The notes beneath the pieces are model-generated. The model worked only from the letters and a program-made list of their open reading frames with translations, did no database searches and was not told the origin of the DNA. DNA of 64,000 nt from an uncultured Algibacter sp. (GTDB taxonomy: Bacteria; Bacteroidota; Bacteroidia; Flavobacteriales; Flavobacteriaceae). The stretch lies in assembly GCF_947495925.1 (NCBI RefSeq), contig NZ_CANMAU010000006.1, positions 191,001 through 255,000 on the forward strand. Direction: 5' to 3'. A program made the translations under genes and the position numbers. Below are positions 25,604 through 33,348 of this stretch, piece by piece. Each line of letters starts with the position of its first letter. Position 1 is the stretch's first letter.

Positions 25604-26755
25604 ATGAAAAAAATTACAACACTGTTATTAATTATCGGGCAATTGGGATATTCTCAATTCAATATTAAAATAACTAGTTTAGATAATGGAGGTGGAACCG
25701 CTAAGTCAGGACCTATATCGGTCGTTTCAACAATTGGAGAAGTTTCAATTAATGAATATTCAGCCAATACAATTGAAGTTTCCGAAGGATTTATAGGTAA
25801 ACATCAGCTAAACAATCAAGCCTCTCAAAACTTGGACTGTGTAACACCTCCACATAACTTGATAAGTTGGTGGGCGGCTGAAGATAATGCCAATGACTTG
25901 GTGGGCGGTAACCATGGAACATCTAATGGGGCGACTTATGCAACAGGATCAGTTAACAAAGCCTTTTTGTTTGATGGCGTAGATGATGTTGTAGTTATAC
26001 CGGCTAGTGAAAGTTTAGATATTACAGGAGATATTACGGTTGAATTATGGGCAGTACAAACCGTATTTAATTCTGAAAACACAGTGGTCTGCAAAGGTGC
26101 TCAAGAAGAACCAACTGTTTTTTCTATGCGTTTTTCTGGAGCGACATTAAATTGCGCTTTTCAAGATACTGCAGGAGCCAATATTGATTTAGGAGGACCT
26201 TCTTTTGAAGATTTTCAATGGCATCATTATGTGTATGTGCGTAAGGGTAATCAACATACTATTTATGCCGATGGGTTTAATTTTGGATGGGTTCCATTTA
26301 CAAACCCACCTGCAAGTAGTGCAGGGTTGCCGTTAACTATCGGGGCGCAATATGATAACCAAAATAAAGACTATGTAAACTATTTTGGTGGTCAAATCGA
26401 TGAGGTTTCAGTTTACAACCGTGCACTATCAGAAACAGAAATTCAAAGTATTTATAACGCAGGAGCTAACGGAAAATGTGAGGCTCCGCTAAATATAGAA
26501 GACGATAGTTTCGTAGAAAATACGATTAAGTTCTACCCTAACCCTGTTATTGATACGTTAATCATTAACTTTAACAAGCTAGGTAGTTTTAATGTATCAC
26601 TTTATGATGTGAGTGGTAAAATATTAAATAGTATTAATAATAGTTCCAATAAAGCCCAGATACAAATGAGTAATCAAGCTCCTGGGTTATATTTTGTAGC
26701 AGTGCAAAATCAAGAGAATCAACAGACTAAGGTGTTTAAAATCTTAAAAAAATGA
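25604..26755 (+). CDS. LamG-domain protein with T9SS C-terminal domain
   Basis: A signal peptide (to about residue 18, YSQF) leads into a short N-terminal region, then a LamG/concanavalin A-like jelly roll (about 85-285; ISWWAAEDNANDLVGGNHG, FDGVDDVVVIPAS, IDEVSVYNRALSETEIQSIY). The C-terminal 80 residues are a type IX secretion signal (FYPNPVIDTLIINF, APGLYFVAVQ, KVFKILKK). It should be secreted through T9SS and attached to the surface, and may bind a glycan. Its stop overlaps the next ATG by four bases, and it starts seven bases after the YadA-head gene. Confidence 0.9.
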   Translation: MKKITTLLLIIGQLGYSQFNIKITSLDNGGGTAKSGPISVVSTIGEVSINEYSANTIEVSEGFIGKHQLNNQASQNLDCVTPPHNLISWWAAEDNANDLVGGNHGTSNGATYATGSVNKAFLFDGVDDVVVIPASESLDITGDITVELWAVQTVFNSENTVVCKGAQEEPTVFSMRFSGATLNCAFQDTAGANIDLGGPSFEDFQWHHYVYVRKGNQHTIYADGFNFGWVPFTNPPASSAGLPLTIGAQYDNQNKDYVNYFGGQIDEVSVYNRALSETEIQSIYNAGANGKCEAPLNIEDDSFVENTIKFYPNPVIDTLIINFNKLGSFNVSLYDVSGKILNSINNSSNKAQIQMSNQAPGLYFVAVQNQENQQTKVFKILKK

Positions 26756-27612
26756 GACTTATCTTTTTATTATTTATAACCATGACAACGGTTGCACAAA
26801 CGCGTTTTACAGGTATCGCTATGCAAGCTAATTTGCCAAGTGGTTGGGAGGTGCAAGAAGAAAACTATGGACAAATTATGTGCAGCAATCCTAATGTACA
26901 AGCAGGTTTATTATTTATAGAACACGGCTGGACATCAGAAGACATGATTTTACAAAATATGCAACAAAACATGGATGAGGAGGGGTGGCAAGCTGCATTG
27001 GCTACAGATATTATGGAACTTGAAAATGGCGATTTCATAGCGTTATATCAAGGCAGTAGTAATGACCAGGAAATTGTGGTTGTAACCGTAGTTTCTAGAA
27101 GTAAGCTCTGGGGAAGAGGCGGAGTAACGACGGTTGTTATTGCCTCAAAATCGAACTTTACAGATGATTTACAAGACTTAGCTGTTGTGGTTTCAAAATC
27201 TATAAAATATAGAACCTTTATGAATTCGCAAGCACAGCAAAATGCCAGAATGTTTAAGGGCAGAAAGCTTATTAATTATAGTTCCTATTACACATCGGAT
27301 TATGATAATACGGTAAGTGTTGGGTCTAGTAGCAAGACGACTATTCATTTTTGTTCAAACGGCAGGTTTGTTATAGATGGTTACTCCGATTTAAGTGCAG
27401 GTGGTCCCGCTATGGATGGTGAGACTTGGTCTAGCACCAGTGCAGGTGAAGGGCTTTGGAGTTTAATGGATATTAATAATTATATGGTGTTACGTCTTAC
27501 ATCCAATGCCGGAGAGGTTAGTTATATGCCCATAGAGCGTTATACCGAGGATGGTGCCTATTATATTAATGGTGATAAATGGGTTATTGGAGGTAGTGAT
27601 CTGTGTAACTAA
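26752..27612 (+). CDS. Exported protein of unknown function
   Basis: The 286-residue protein has a signal peptide (MRLIFLLFITMTTVAQT). Its first half (about 20-160) resembles the effector-like fold seen in bacterial proteins that begin with MQANLPSGWEV; the second half (about 165-286) is beta-rich (GRFVIDGYSDLSAGG, GLWSLMDINNYMVLRLTS) and looks like a small lipocalin-like or beta-sandwich domain with a terminal Cys. No family recognised. It overlaps the LamG gene by four bases, so it is translated with it. It is the last gene of the surface operon. Confidence 0.72.
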   Translation: MRLIFLLFITMTTVAQTRFTGIAMQANLPSGWEVQEENYGQIMCSNPNVQAGLLFIEHGWTSEDMILQNMQQNMDEEGWQAALATDIMELENGDFIALYQGSSNDQEIVVVTVVSRSKLWGRGGVTTVVIASKSNFTDDLQDLAVVVSKSIKYRTFMNSQAQQNARMFKGRKLINYSSYYTSDYDNTVSVGSSSKTTIHFCSNGRFVIDGYSDLSAGGPAMDGETWSSTSAGEGLWSLMDINNYMVLRLTSNAGEVSYMPIERYTEDGAYYINGDKWVIGGSDLCN

Positions 27613-27669
27613 ATCTAAAAGTAATTTATAATTTTCTTACATTTAAGAAACTTTTATATAGTGTGTATT

Positions 27670-29604
27670 TTGAAAAATATATTTAGTGTTTGTTTATTGT
27701 TTACGTCGTTTTTTTTGGGGGGCCAAACCCCGGGAATGGATAGTTTGAAATTAGAGCTAAAAAAAACGAAAGTTGATACAGTTTTAACAAATCTCTATTT
27801 GACCCTGTCAGCTGAAGCTATGGATTATGAATTTGATAAAGCAAAGTTTTATGCGGATAGTGCATTGTTTTATTCTCTAAAGTCTGACAATTATCAATTG
27901 GCTGAAATTTATAATAATTTAGGGTTGATTGAGTCTGAGAATGGAAATCAAGAGTTTGCACGATCTTATTATGATAAAGCACTTACCGCTTTAGATATTA
28001 GTGATAATAAAACTGTAAGGGGTATTCTTTACGGTAATTATTCTAGAACTTATGAGAATTCAAATAATATAGAAAAAGAATTAGAGTATAGTTTAAAAGC
28101 TATTGAATTAAACAAAGATGATGATTATGAACTTTGTTTTTTGTACTACAATCATTCTGTAATTTATGAAAATGCTGGTTTTTTTGAGGAGGCTAAATAT
28201 TATTTAGAACTGACAAGAGAAATGGCTAATAGATCAAAAGAAATTAGGGTTGAGTCTTATGCTTCAATGAATTTAGCATTCCATGCAATGCGAGAAAAAA
28301 AATATAAAGAAGCAGAACCTTATTTAGAAAGAGTTGAAGAAATTTGTAATAAAATTGATTTACCTGAAGTATCCCACTACCTATATCTGACCCTAGGAAG
28401 ACTTCAAACTGAATTAAAGAATTACGAAGAGGCAGAAGTGTCAATAACAAAATCTAAAGACTATGCCATACGAAGAAAATTAGAACGAACTATTATTGAA
28501 AGTGATCTGTTAATGGGGAATTTAGAGTATGAAAGAGGTAATTTTAATAAAGCGGCGCATATTTATAATACTAAAAACATAGACTCTTTTGAGGTGAAAA
28601 GTTTGTGGTATGCAGATATGGCATACAGGAAGCGTTCTTTAATAGAAGGAAAGTTAGGGAATTATAAAAGGTCTAATGAATTATTAAATACCTATGTAAC
28701 ATATATTGATTCTGTATATAAGTCTGAAAATAAAATGTTATTGACCAATGCGGATAGAAAATACCAAACCGAAAAAAAAGACAAGGAAATAGCAACACAA
28801 CAATTAGAACTTAAAGAAAAAGAATCAGAGATTCAGAAAAAGAAAGCCCAGAACAATTATATGTTGGGAGGAATTATCTTTTTGGTGGTATCGACCATCT
28901 TATTAGTGTTTTTGCTTAAACAGCGCCAAAAAAGAAAAAACCAGGAAATATTAACACTAAAACGGGAGTTTCAAATAAAAACGCTTGAATCACTTATTGA
29001 AGGCGAGGAAAAAGAACGGCTCAGGATTGCTAAAGAATTGCATGATGGCGTTAATGGGGATTTATCGGCCATAAAATACAAACTATCGTCTTTACTAGAA
29101 ATGAATAATAAAGTAATTAAAGAGGCCATAACCATGATAGATGACTCTTGTAAACAGGTAAGGGCTATTTCGCATAATTTGGTGCCTCCAACCTTAGAAA
29201 AATTTAGCCTTGTGGAGGCAACCGAGGCCTATTGCAATAATTTAAATAGTTTAAACTCTAATTTAGAGATTACGTTTCAACAACTAGGAGAGGTTATTAA
29301 TATCCCTAAACAAGCCGAAGTGAATATCTTTAGAATCATTCAGGAATTAATTACTAATGGTGTAAAGCATGCCAAAGCCTCTAACATTAATGTTCAAATT
29401 AGTCATCGGAATAATATGATTCAGGTAACCGTTGAGGATGACGGAACAGGCTTTGATAAAAATAATATTGAAAGTCCTGGTATAGGTTTAAGTAACGTAC
29501 AATCTAGAGTTGATTATTTACAAGCTGATGTCGATTTAATTTCGAACAACAAAGGAACCTCGTATGCCATAGATATAGATAAAGATAAACTTAATGGTGA
29601 TTAA
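27670..29604 (+). CDS. TPR-containing sensor histidine kinase (NarL-type partner)
   Basis: The track starts at GTG 27661; the in-frame TTG at 27670 gives the more usual MKNIFSVCLLF signal and I prefer it. After the signal a periplasmic TPR array covers about 30-340 (repeats such as YNNLGLIESENGNQEFARSY). A coiled-coil and one membrane helix (about 396-417) lead to a HisKA_3 box with phospho-acceptor His at about 458 (RIAKELHDGVNGDLS) and an HATPase domain with NGVKHA, DDGTGF and GIGLSNVQSRV. It probably senses an envelope signal and phosphorylates the next gene product, which it overlaps by 11 bases. Confidence 0.93.
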   Translation: MKNIFSVCLLFTSFFLGGQTPGMDSLKLELKKTKVDTVLTNLYLTLSAEAMDYEFDKAKFYADSALFYSLKSDNYQLAEIYNNLGLIESENGNQEFARSYYDKALTALDISDNKTVRGILYGNYSRTYENSNNIEKELEYSLKAIELNKDDDYELCFLYYNHSVIYENAGFFEEAKYYLELTREMANRSKEIRVESYASMNLAFHAMREKKYKEAEPYLERVEEICNKIDLPEVSHYLYLTLGRLQTELKNYEEAEVSITKSKDYAIRRKLERTIIESDLLMGNLEYERGNFNKAAHIYNTKNIDSFEVKSLWYADMAYRKRSLIEGKLGNYKRSNELLNTYVTYIDSVYKSENKMLLTNADRKYQTEKKDKEIATQQLELKEKESEIQKKKAQNNYMLGGIIFLVVSTILLVFLLKQRQKRKNQEILTLKREFQIKTLESLIEGEEKERLRIAKELHDGVNGDLSAIKYKLSSLLEMNNKVIKEAITMIDDSCKQVRAISHNLVPPTLEKFSLVEATEAYCNNLNSLNSNLEITFQQLGEVINIPKQAEVNIFRIIQELITNGVKHAKASNINVQISHRNNMIQVTVEDDGTGFDKNNIESPGIGLSNVQSRVDYLQADVDLISNNKGTSYAIDIDKDKLNGD

Positions 29605-30229
29605 AGTAGCGATAACAGACGACCATAAAATGGTTTTAAAGGGCATTGCGGCGATGCTTCAGGGTACACCAGAATTACAGGTAGTGGGTATGTATGAACA
29701 TGCACAAGACACCCTTGATAATATTGAAAAAGATGCGCCAGATGTGTTGTTTTTAGATATTAATTTACCAGATATAAATGGTATCGATTTAAGTAAAATG
29801 CTTCTAAAAACAAACCCAGAATTAAAGATTATTGCCTTAACTAATTTTGAAGATATATCATTTGTAAAACGCATGCTTAAAAATGGGGTTCATGGTTATT
29901 TATTAAAAAATACAGATAAACTCGAGTTGGTTACCGCCATGAAAACGGTATTATCTGGTGAGTTATTTTTGCAAAAAGACATTCAGGCTAGTTTACTAAA
30001 CCAAGGCTCTAAAAAAACAACTGATAATGGTTTAAAACCCAAGCTTACTAGAAGAGAACAGGATGTTTTAGTGGCTATTTCAGAGGAGTTAACCACCCAA
30101 GAAATTTCAGAAAAACTCTTTATTAGTCCAAAAACCGTGGAAACCCACCGTATGAATATTATGAGTAAACTTGGTGCTAAAAATAGTGTGGGGATTATTA
30201 AAATAGCGATTGAGAAAGAATTGTTATAG
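29594..30229 (+). CDS. LuxR/NarL-type response regulator
   Basis: A receiver domain (1-125) has DD at 9-10, the phosphorylated Asp55 in VLFLDINLPD, a Thr in IALTNF and Lys in GYLLKN. The LuxR-type helix-turn-helix (about 148-205) reads LTRREQDVLVAISEELTTQE and FISPKTVETHRMNIMSKL. It should bind DNA when phosphorylated by the kinase just upstream, with which it overlaps by 11 bases. Targets are unknown; the surface operon immediately upstream is the obvious candidate. Confidence 0.95.
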   Translation: MVIKVAITDDHKMVLKGIAAMLQGTPELQVVGMYEHAQDTLDNIEKDAPDVLFLDINLPDINGIDLSKMLLKTNPELKIIALTNFEDISFVKRMLKNGVHGYLLKNTDKLELVTAMKTVLSGELFLQKDIQASLLNQGSKKTTDNGLKPKLTRREQDVLVAISEELTTQEISEKLFISPKTVETHRMNIMSKLGAKNSVGIIKIAIEKELL

Positions 30230-30249
30230 CCCGTAAGTTCATATCTTTG
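30221..30249 (+). promoter_or_regulatory. Promoter of prmA
   Basis: TTG (30221-30223), 18 bases, then TATCTTTG (30242-30249) fits the Bacteroidota pattern. It overlaps the end of the response regulator gene. Confidence 0.6.
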
Positions 30250-30268
30250 TAGTCGCAAAAAAACGACT

Positions 30269-31105
30269 ATGTCTAACATCATTTATATTGGTTACGAATT
30301 TAAGGTAGATCCTTTACAACCAGGAGTTGAAATTCTTATTGCAGAGCTAGGATATGCCGGTTTTGAGAGTTTTGTTGAAACTGAAAAAGGTGTAACTGCC
30401 TATATTCAAAAAGAAGAATGGCACGGGAATATTTTAGATGATATACAAATTTTAAAATCAGAGGAATTTAAAATTACTTTCGAGTTCGATGAAATAGAAC
30501 AAACCAATTGGAATGCAGAGTGGGAGAAAAATTTCAACCCTATTGTGGTTGATAGTGCGTGTGCTGTAAGAGCTCCTTTTCATGATAAGTTTGATACACA
30601 ATATGATATTATTATAGAGCCCAAAATGAGTTTTGGTACAGGGCATCATGAAACCACACATATGATGATTCAGCATATTTTAAAAAATGATTTTGAAGGT
30701 AAATCGGTTTTAGATATGGGTTGCGGAACTGGAGTTTTGGCTATTTTAACAGAACTAAAAGGCGCTAAACCCATTGATGCTGTAGATTATGATAATTGGT
30801 GCTATTTAAATAGTATTGAAAATGTAGAGCGAAATAATTGTAAACATATAACCGTTATTGAAGGAGATGCTTCTGTTCTTGTAGAAAAAAAGTATGATGT
30901 TATTATCGCTAATATAAATCGCAATATTTTAATGCAAGACATGGGAACCTACATATCTTGTTTGAATAAGGGCGGTATGTTGTTTTTAAGTGGATTTTAT
31001 AATGATGACATCCCTATGATTAAAGCAGAATGTGAAAATCATTTGTTAAAATTTGAAGAAAAATTTGAAAGAAACAATTGGGTTGCTTTAAAATTTTTAA
31101 ATTAG
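30269..31105 (+). CDS. prmA: Ribosomal protein L11 methyltransferase
   Basis: PrmA trimethylates ribosomal protein L11. The N-terminal substrate-recognition part has the conserved NWNAEWEKNFNPI (about 86-98), followed by EPKMSFGTGHHETT and the SAM motif LDMGCGTGVLAI (about 148-159). NRNILMQD marks motif IV. The protein is 278 residues, normal for the family. It is followed closely by clpS, with which it is probably co-transcribed. Confidence 0.95.
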   Translation: MSNIIYIGYEFKVDPLQPGVEILIAELGYAGFESFVETEKGVTAYIQKEEWHGNILDDIQILKSEEFKITFEFDEIEQTNWNAEWEKNFNPIVVDSACAVRAPFHDKFDTQYDIIIEPKMSFGTGHHETTHMMIQHILKNDFEGKSVLDMGCGTGVLAILTELKGAKPIDAVDYDNWCYLNSIENVERNNCKHITVIEGDASVLVEKKYDVIIANINRNILMQDMGTYISCLNKGGMLFLSGFYNDDIPMIKAECENHLLKFEEKFERNNWVALKFLN

Positions 31106-31137
31106 TGCAAGTTTTTCAAAAAAACATAATTAAAGAC

Positions 31138-31413
31138 ATGGGTACTAAAGAAAAAATATCCGAAGAATTACTACTTGAGGAGGAAGTCTTAACTCAAAAT
31201 GAAATAGTCTTGTTTAATGATGATGTTAATACTTTTGACCACGTTATTGAAACACTAATTTATGCCTGCGAGCATACTGCAGAACAAGCAGAACAGTGTG
31301 CCTTACTTGTGCATTACAAAGGTAAATGTACGGTTAAAACAGGTGTGTTTGATGACTTGAAACCACGTTGTACCATGCTTTTAGAGGCAGGATTAAGTGC
31401 AGAGATAGTTTAG
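31138..31413 (+). CDS. clpS: ATP-dependent Clp protease adaptor ClpS
   Basis: The tracked ORF starts inside prmA; the ATG at 31138 gives the natural 91-residue protein. The ClpS core has LFNDDVNTFDHVIETLIYAC, whose NDD/Asn-Asp region reads N-end degrons, and EQAEQCALLVHYKGKCTVKTG, which contacts ClpA. It feeds N-degron proteins to ClpAP-type protease. Its stop is directly followed by the stop of the convergent LexA-like gene, with no spacer and no terminator between. Confidence 0.94.
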   Translation: MGTKEKISEELLLEEEVLTQNEIVLFNDDVNTFDHVIETLIYACEHTAEQAEQCALLVHYKGKCTVKTGVFDDLKPRCTMLLEAGLSAEIV

Positions 31414-32013
31414 TTAGCTATACTTTAGTACATTTTTAACAACACCCTCAATTTTAAAGTAGTCATCCACAATTATAGGGGGATGCCCCTCACTATTTAA
31501 AGACGTTAGAGAAATAGTTTCATTCTGTTTAAAAAACTTTTTAATAAGAACTTTTTCTCCATAAACACATATAATTTTATCTCCGTTTAGAGCTTCATTT
31601 TTCTTTTGGGCAATTACTAAATCACCTTCCTTTATAAAAGGTTCCATAGAATTACCACGAGCAGTAACAATAAATCCTTCATGAGCAGGGAATTTAAGTA
31701 AACGAGAGGCGATGGGAATTTTATCAATAGGGTTGCCATCCAATATCGTTCCATTTTTACCACATTGTGCATGTCCATAAAGGTTTAAATAGATAATTGG
31801 GCGTTCAGGATTAAGGAAAACTTGATAATCTCTTGGGTTGTGTGGATTACGTTTTAAATATCCTTTTTGTTCTAGTTTTTGAATATGATGTGCAACTACA
31901 CTTGAAGAAGATAACTTTAAATTTTCTTGAATTTGTCGTATGGTTAGTGGGTTGTCAACTTGCTCGTTGAGTAGTTTTAAAAGGGCTATTTGGTTGTTGT
32001 GTAAATCCTTCAT
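31414..32013 (-). CDS. LexA/UmuD-like self-cleaving repressor
   Basis: The 199-residue protein has an N-terminal winged helix DNA-binding domain (about 1-65; TIRQIQENLKLSSSSVVAHH) and a C-terminal S24 peptidase domain. The probable self-cleavage site is Cys84-Gly85 (HAQCGKNG), the pair used by UmuD, where LexA has Ala-Gly. The Ser/Lys dyad is Ser122 (GNSMEPFI) and Lys158 (KVLIKKF). It should repress genes until RecA-stimulated cleavage after DNA damage. It is divergent from dinB-dnaE2, with palindromes over both promoters. Whether this is the only LexA of the organism cannot be told. Confidence 0.88.
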   Translation of the reverse strand: MKDLHNNQIALLKLLNEQVDNPLTIRQIQENLKLSSSSVVAHHIQKLEQKGYLKRNPHNPRDYQVFLNPERPIIYLNLYGHAQCGKNGTILDGNPIDKIPIASRLLKFPAHEGFIVTARGNSMEPFIKEGDLVIAQKKNEALNGDKIICVYGEKVLIKKFFKQNETISLTSLNSEGHPPIIVDDYFKIEGVVKNVLKYS

Positions 32014-32041
32014 CTACAGAGGTTTTTAAATAGATGTTTTA

Positions 32042-32110
32042 ATTTGTTAATAACAAATATATGTATAAATATAGAATATTTGTTTTTGTTCTATATTTTT
32101 GTAGAACAAA
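32042..32110. promoter_or_regulatory. Divergent operator-promoter of the LexA-like gene and dinB-dnaE2
   Basis: Two inverted repeats are visible. Site 1 is ATTTGTTA-A-TAACAAAT (32042-32058). Site 2 has arms TTTGTTCTA (32085-32093) and TAGAACAAA (32102-32110). The spacer of site 2 is exactly TATTTTTG (32094-32101), a TAnnTTTG promoter element for dinB. On the minus strand TATATTTG (32061-32054) overlaps site 1 and would serve the LexA-like gene. A repressor on these sites would cover both promoters. Confidence 0.72.
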
Positions 32111-32117
32111 TATTTTT

Positions 32118-33338
32118 ATGAAACGCACTATTTTACATTTGGACTTGGACACTTTTTTTGTTTCCTGCGAACGACTCTTAGATAGTAGGTTAAATAATAA
32201 ACCTGTGATAGTTGGTGGTACAGGAGGGCGTGGTGTAGTAAGTGCAGCTAGTTATGAGACACGAGCCTATGGTGTGCATTCTGGAATGCCCGCAAAAATG
32301 GCAAGGCAACTATGCCCGCAGGCTATTTTTATTAGAGGTAATGCAGGCACATACACCAAATATTCAAAACTTGTTACAGAAATAATACAAAGCGACGTGC
32401 CAGTTTTAGAGAAGGCTAGTGTTGATGAGTTTTATGCAGATCTCTCAGGGATGGATCGTTTTTTTGGATGCTATAAATATGCTACTGAATTGCGTAAAAA
32501 AATAATGAGAGAGTCTGGTTTACCCATATCCTTTGGACTTTCAGGGAATAAAACCGTTTCTAAGGTTGCTACAAATGAAGCAAAACCTAATAACCAATTA
32601 AAAATAGGTTTTGGTTCTGAAAAGAATTTTTTGGCGCCGCTTTCTATTAAAAAAATTCCCATGGTGGGCGAAAAAACATTTAGAGCATTTTGTAATATGG
32701 GGATGAAGACTGTACATACTGTACAACAAATGCCTGTAGAAATGATGACTTCGGTTTTTGGTAAAAACGGACGAGTTATTTGGCAGCGTTCTAATGGTAT
32801 AGATAATACACCAATTATAGAATATCATGAGCGTAAATCTATTTCAAGTGAGCGTACTTATGGTCAGGATACTATTGATATTTTAAAAATAAGAACCACA
32901 CTTGCGGCTATGGCTGAAGACCTTGCGTTTCAATTACGACGTGGAGGAAAATTAACTTCGGTAGTGACTGTGAAAATTCGGTATTCAGATTTTCAAACTT
33001 GCTCTAAACAATTAAAAATACCATATACATCGGCAGATCATCATTTAATTCCGTTGGTACAGGAGTTGTTCGATAAATTGTATGATAGGCGTGTGCTTAT
33101 TCGTTTGGTAGGTGTTAGGTTTGGAGGTATTACCTCAGGGACCTATCAAATTAATTTGTTTGATGATGAGAAAAGAACGGTTAATCTATATAGTGCTATG
33201 GATAAAATTCGCTTACGGTATGGATCACGCAGTGTGTTTCGCGCAGCGGCATTAGGAGAAGGGGCGAGGTCTGTAGGTAATTTTACTAACCCTTTTAATG
33301 GAGAGCCTCCCATTGTATTAGCGCATCGTACACAATAG
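32118..33338 (+). CDS. dinB: DNA polymerase IV (Y-family)
   Basis: The tracked ORF begins at 32061 inside the operator; the ATG at 32118 starts MKRTILHLDLDTFFVSCERL, the conserved palm motif of Y-family polymerases, so I use it. Catalytic acids lie in HLDLDTFF and SVDEFYADL; the thumb HhH region is KIPMVGEKTFRAF, and the little finger follows (about 235-345). It copies past damaged bases with low fidelity. The last ~60 residues are an added tail with LFDDEKRT, which may hold a clamp-binding motif (QINLFDD). It is 10 bases before dnaE2 and under the LexA-like operator. Confidence 0.94.
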   Translation: MKRTILHLDLDTFFVSCERLLDSRLNNKPVIVGGTGGRGVVSAASYETRAYGVHSGMPAKMARQLCPQAIFIRGNAGTYTKYSKLVTEIIQSDVPVLEKASVDEFYADLSGMDRFFGCYKYATELRKKIMRESGLPISFGLSGNKTVSKVATNEAKPNNQLKIGFGSEKNFLAPLSIKKIPMVGEKTFRAFCNMGMKTVHTVQQMPVEMMTSVFGKNGRVIWQRSNGIDNTPIIEYHERKSISSERTYGQDTIDILKIRTTLAAMAEDLAFQLRRGGKLTSVVTVKIRYSDFQTCSKQLKIPYTSADHHLIPLVQELFDKLYDRRVLIRLVGVRFGGITSGTYQINLFDDEKRTVNLYSAMDKIRLRYGSRSVFRAAALGEGARSVGNFTNPFNGEPPIVLAHRTQ

Positions 33339-33348
33339 TTTTAGTATT

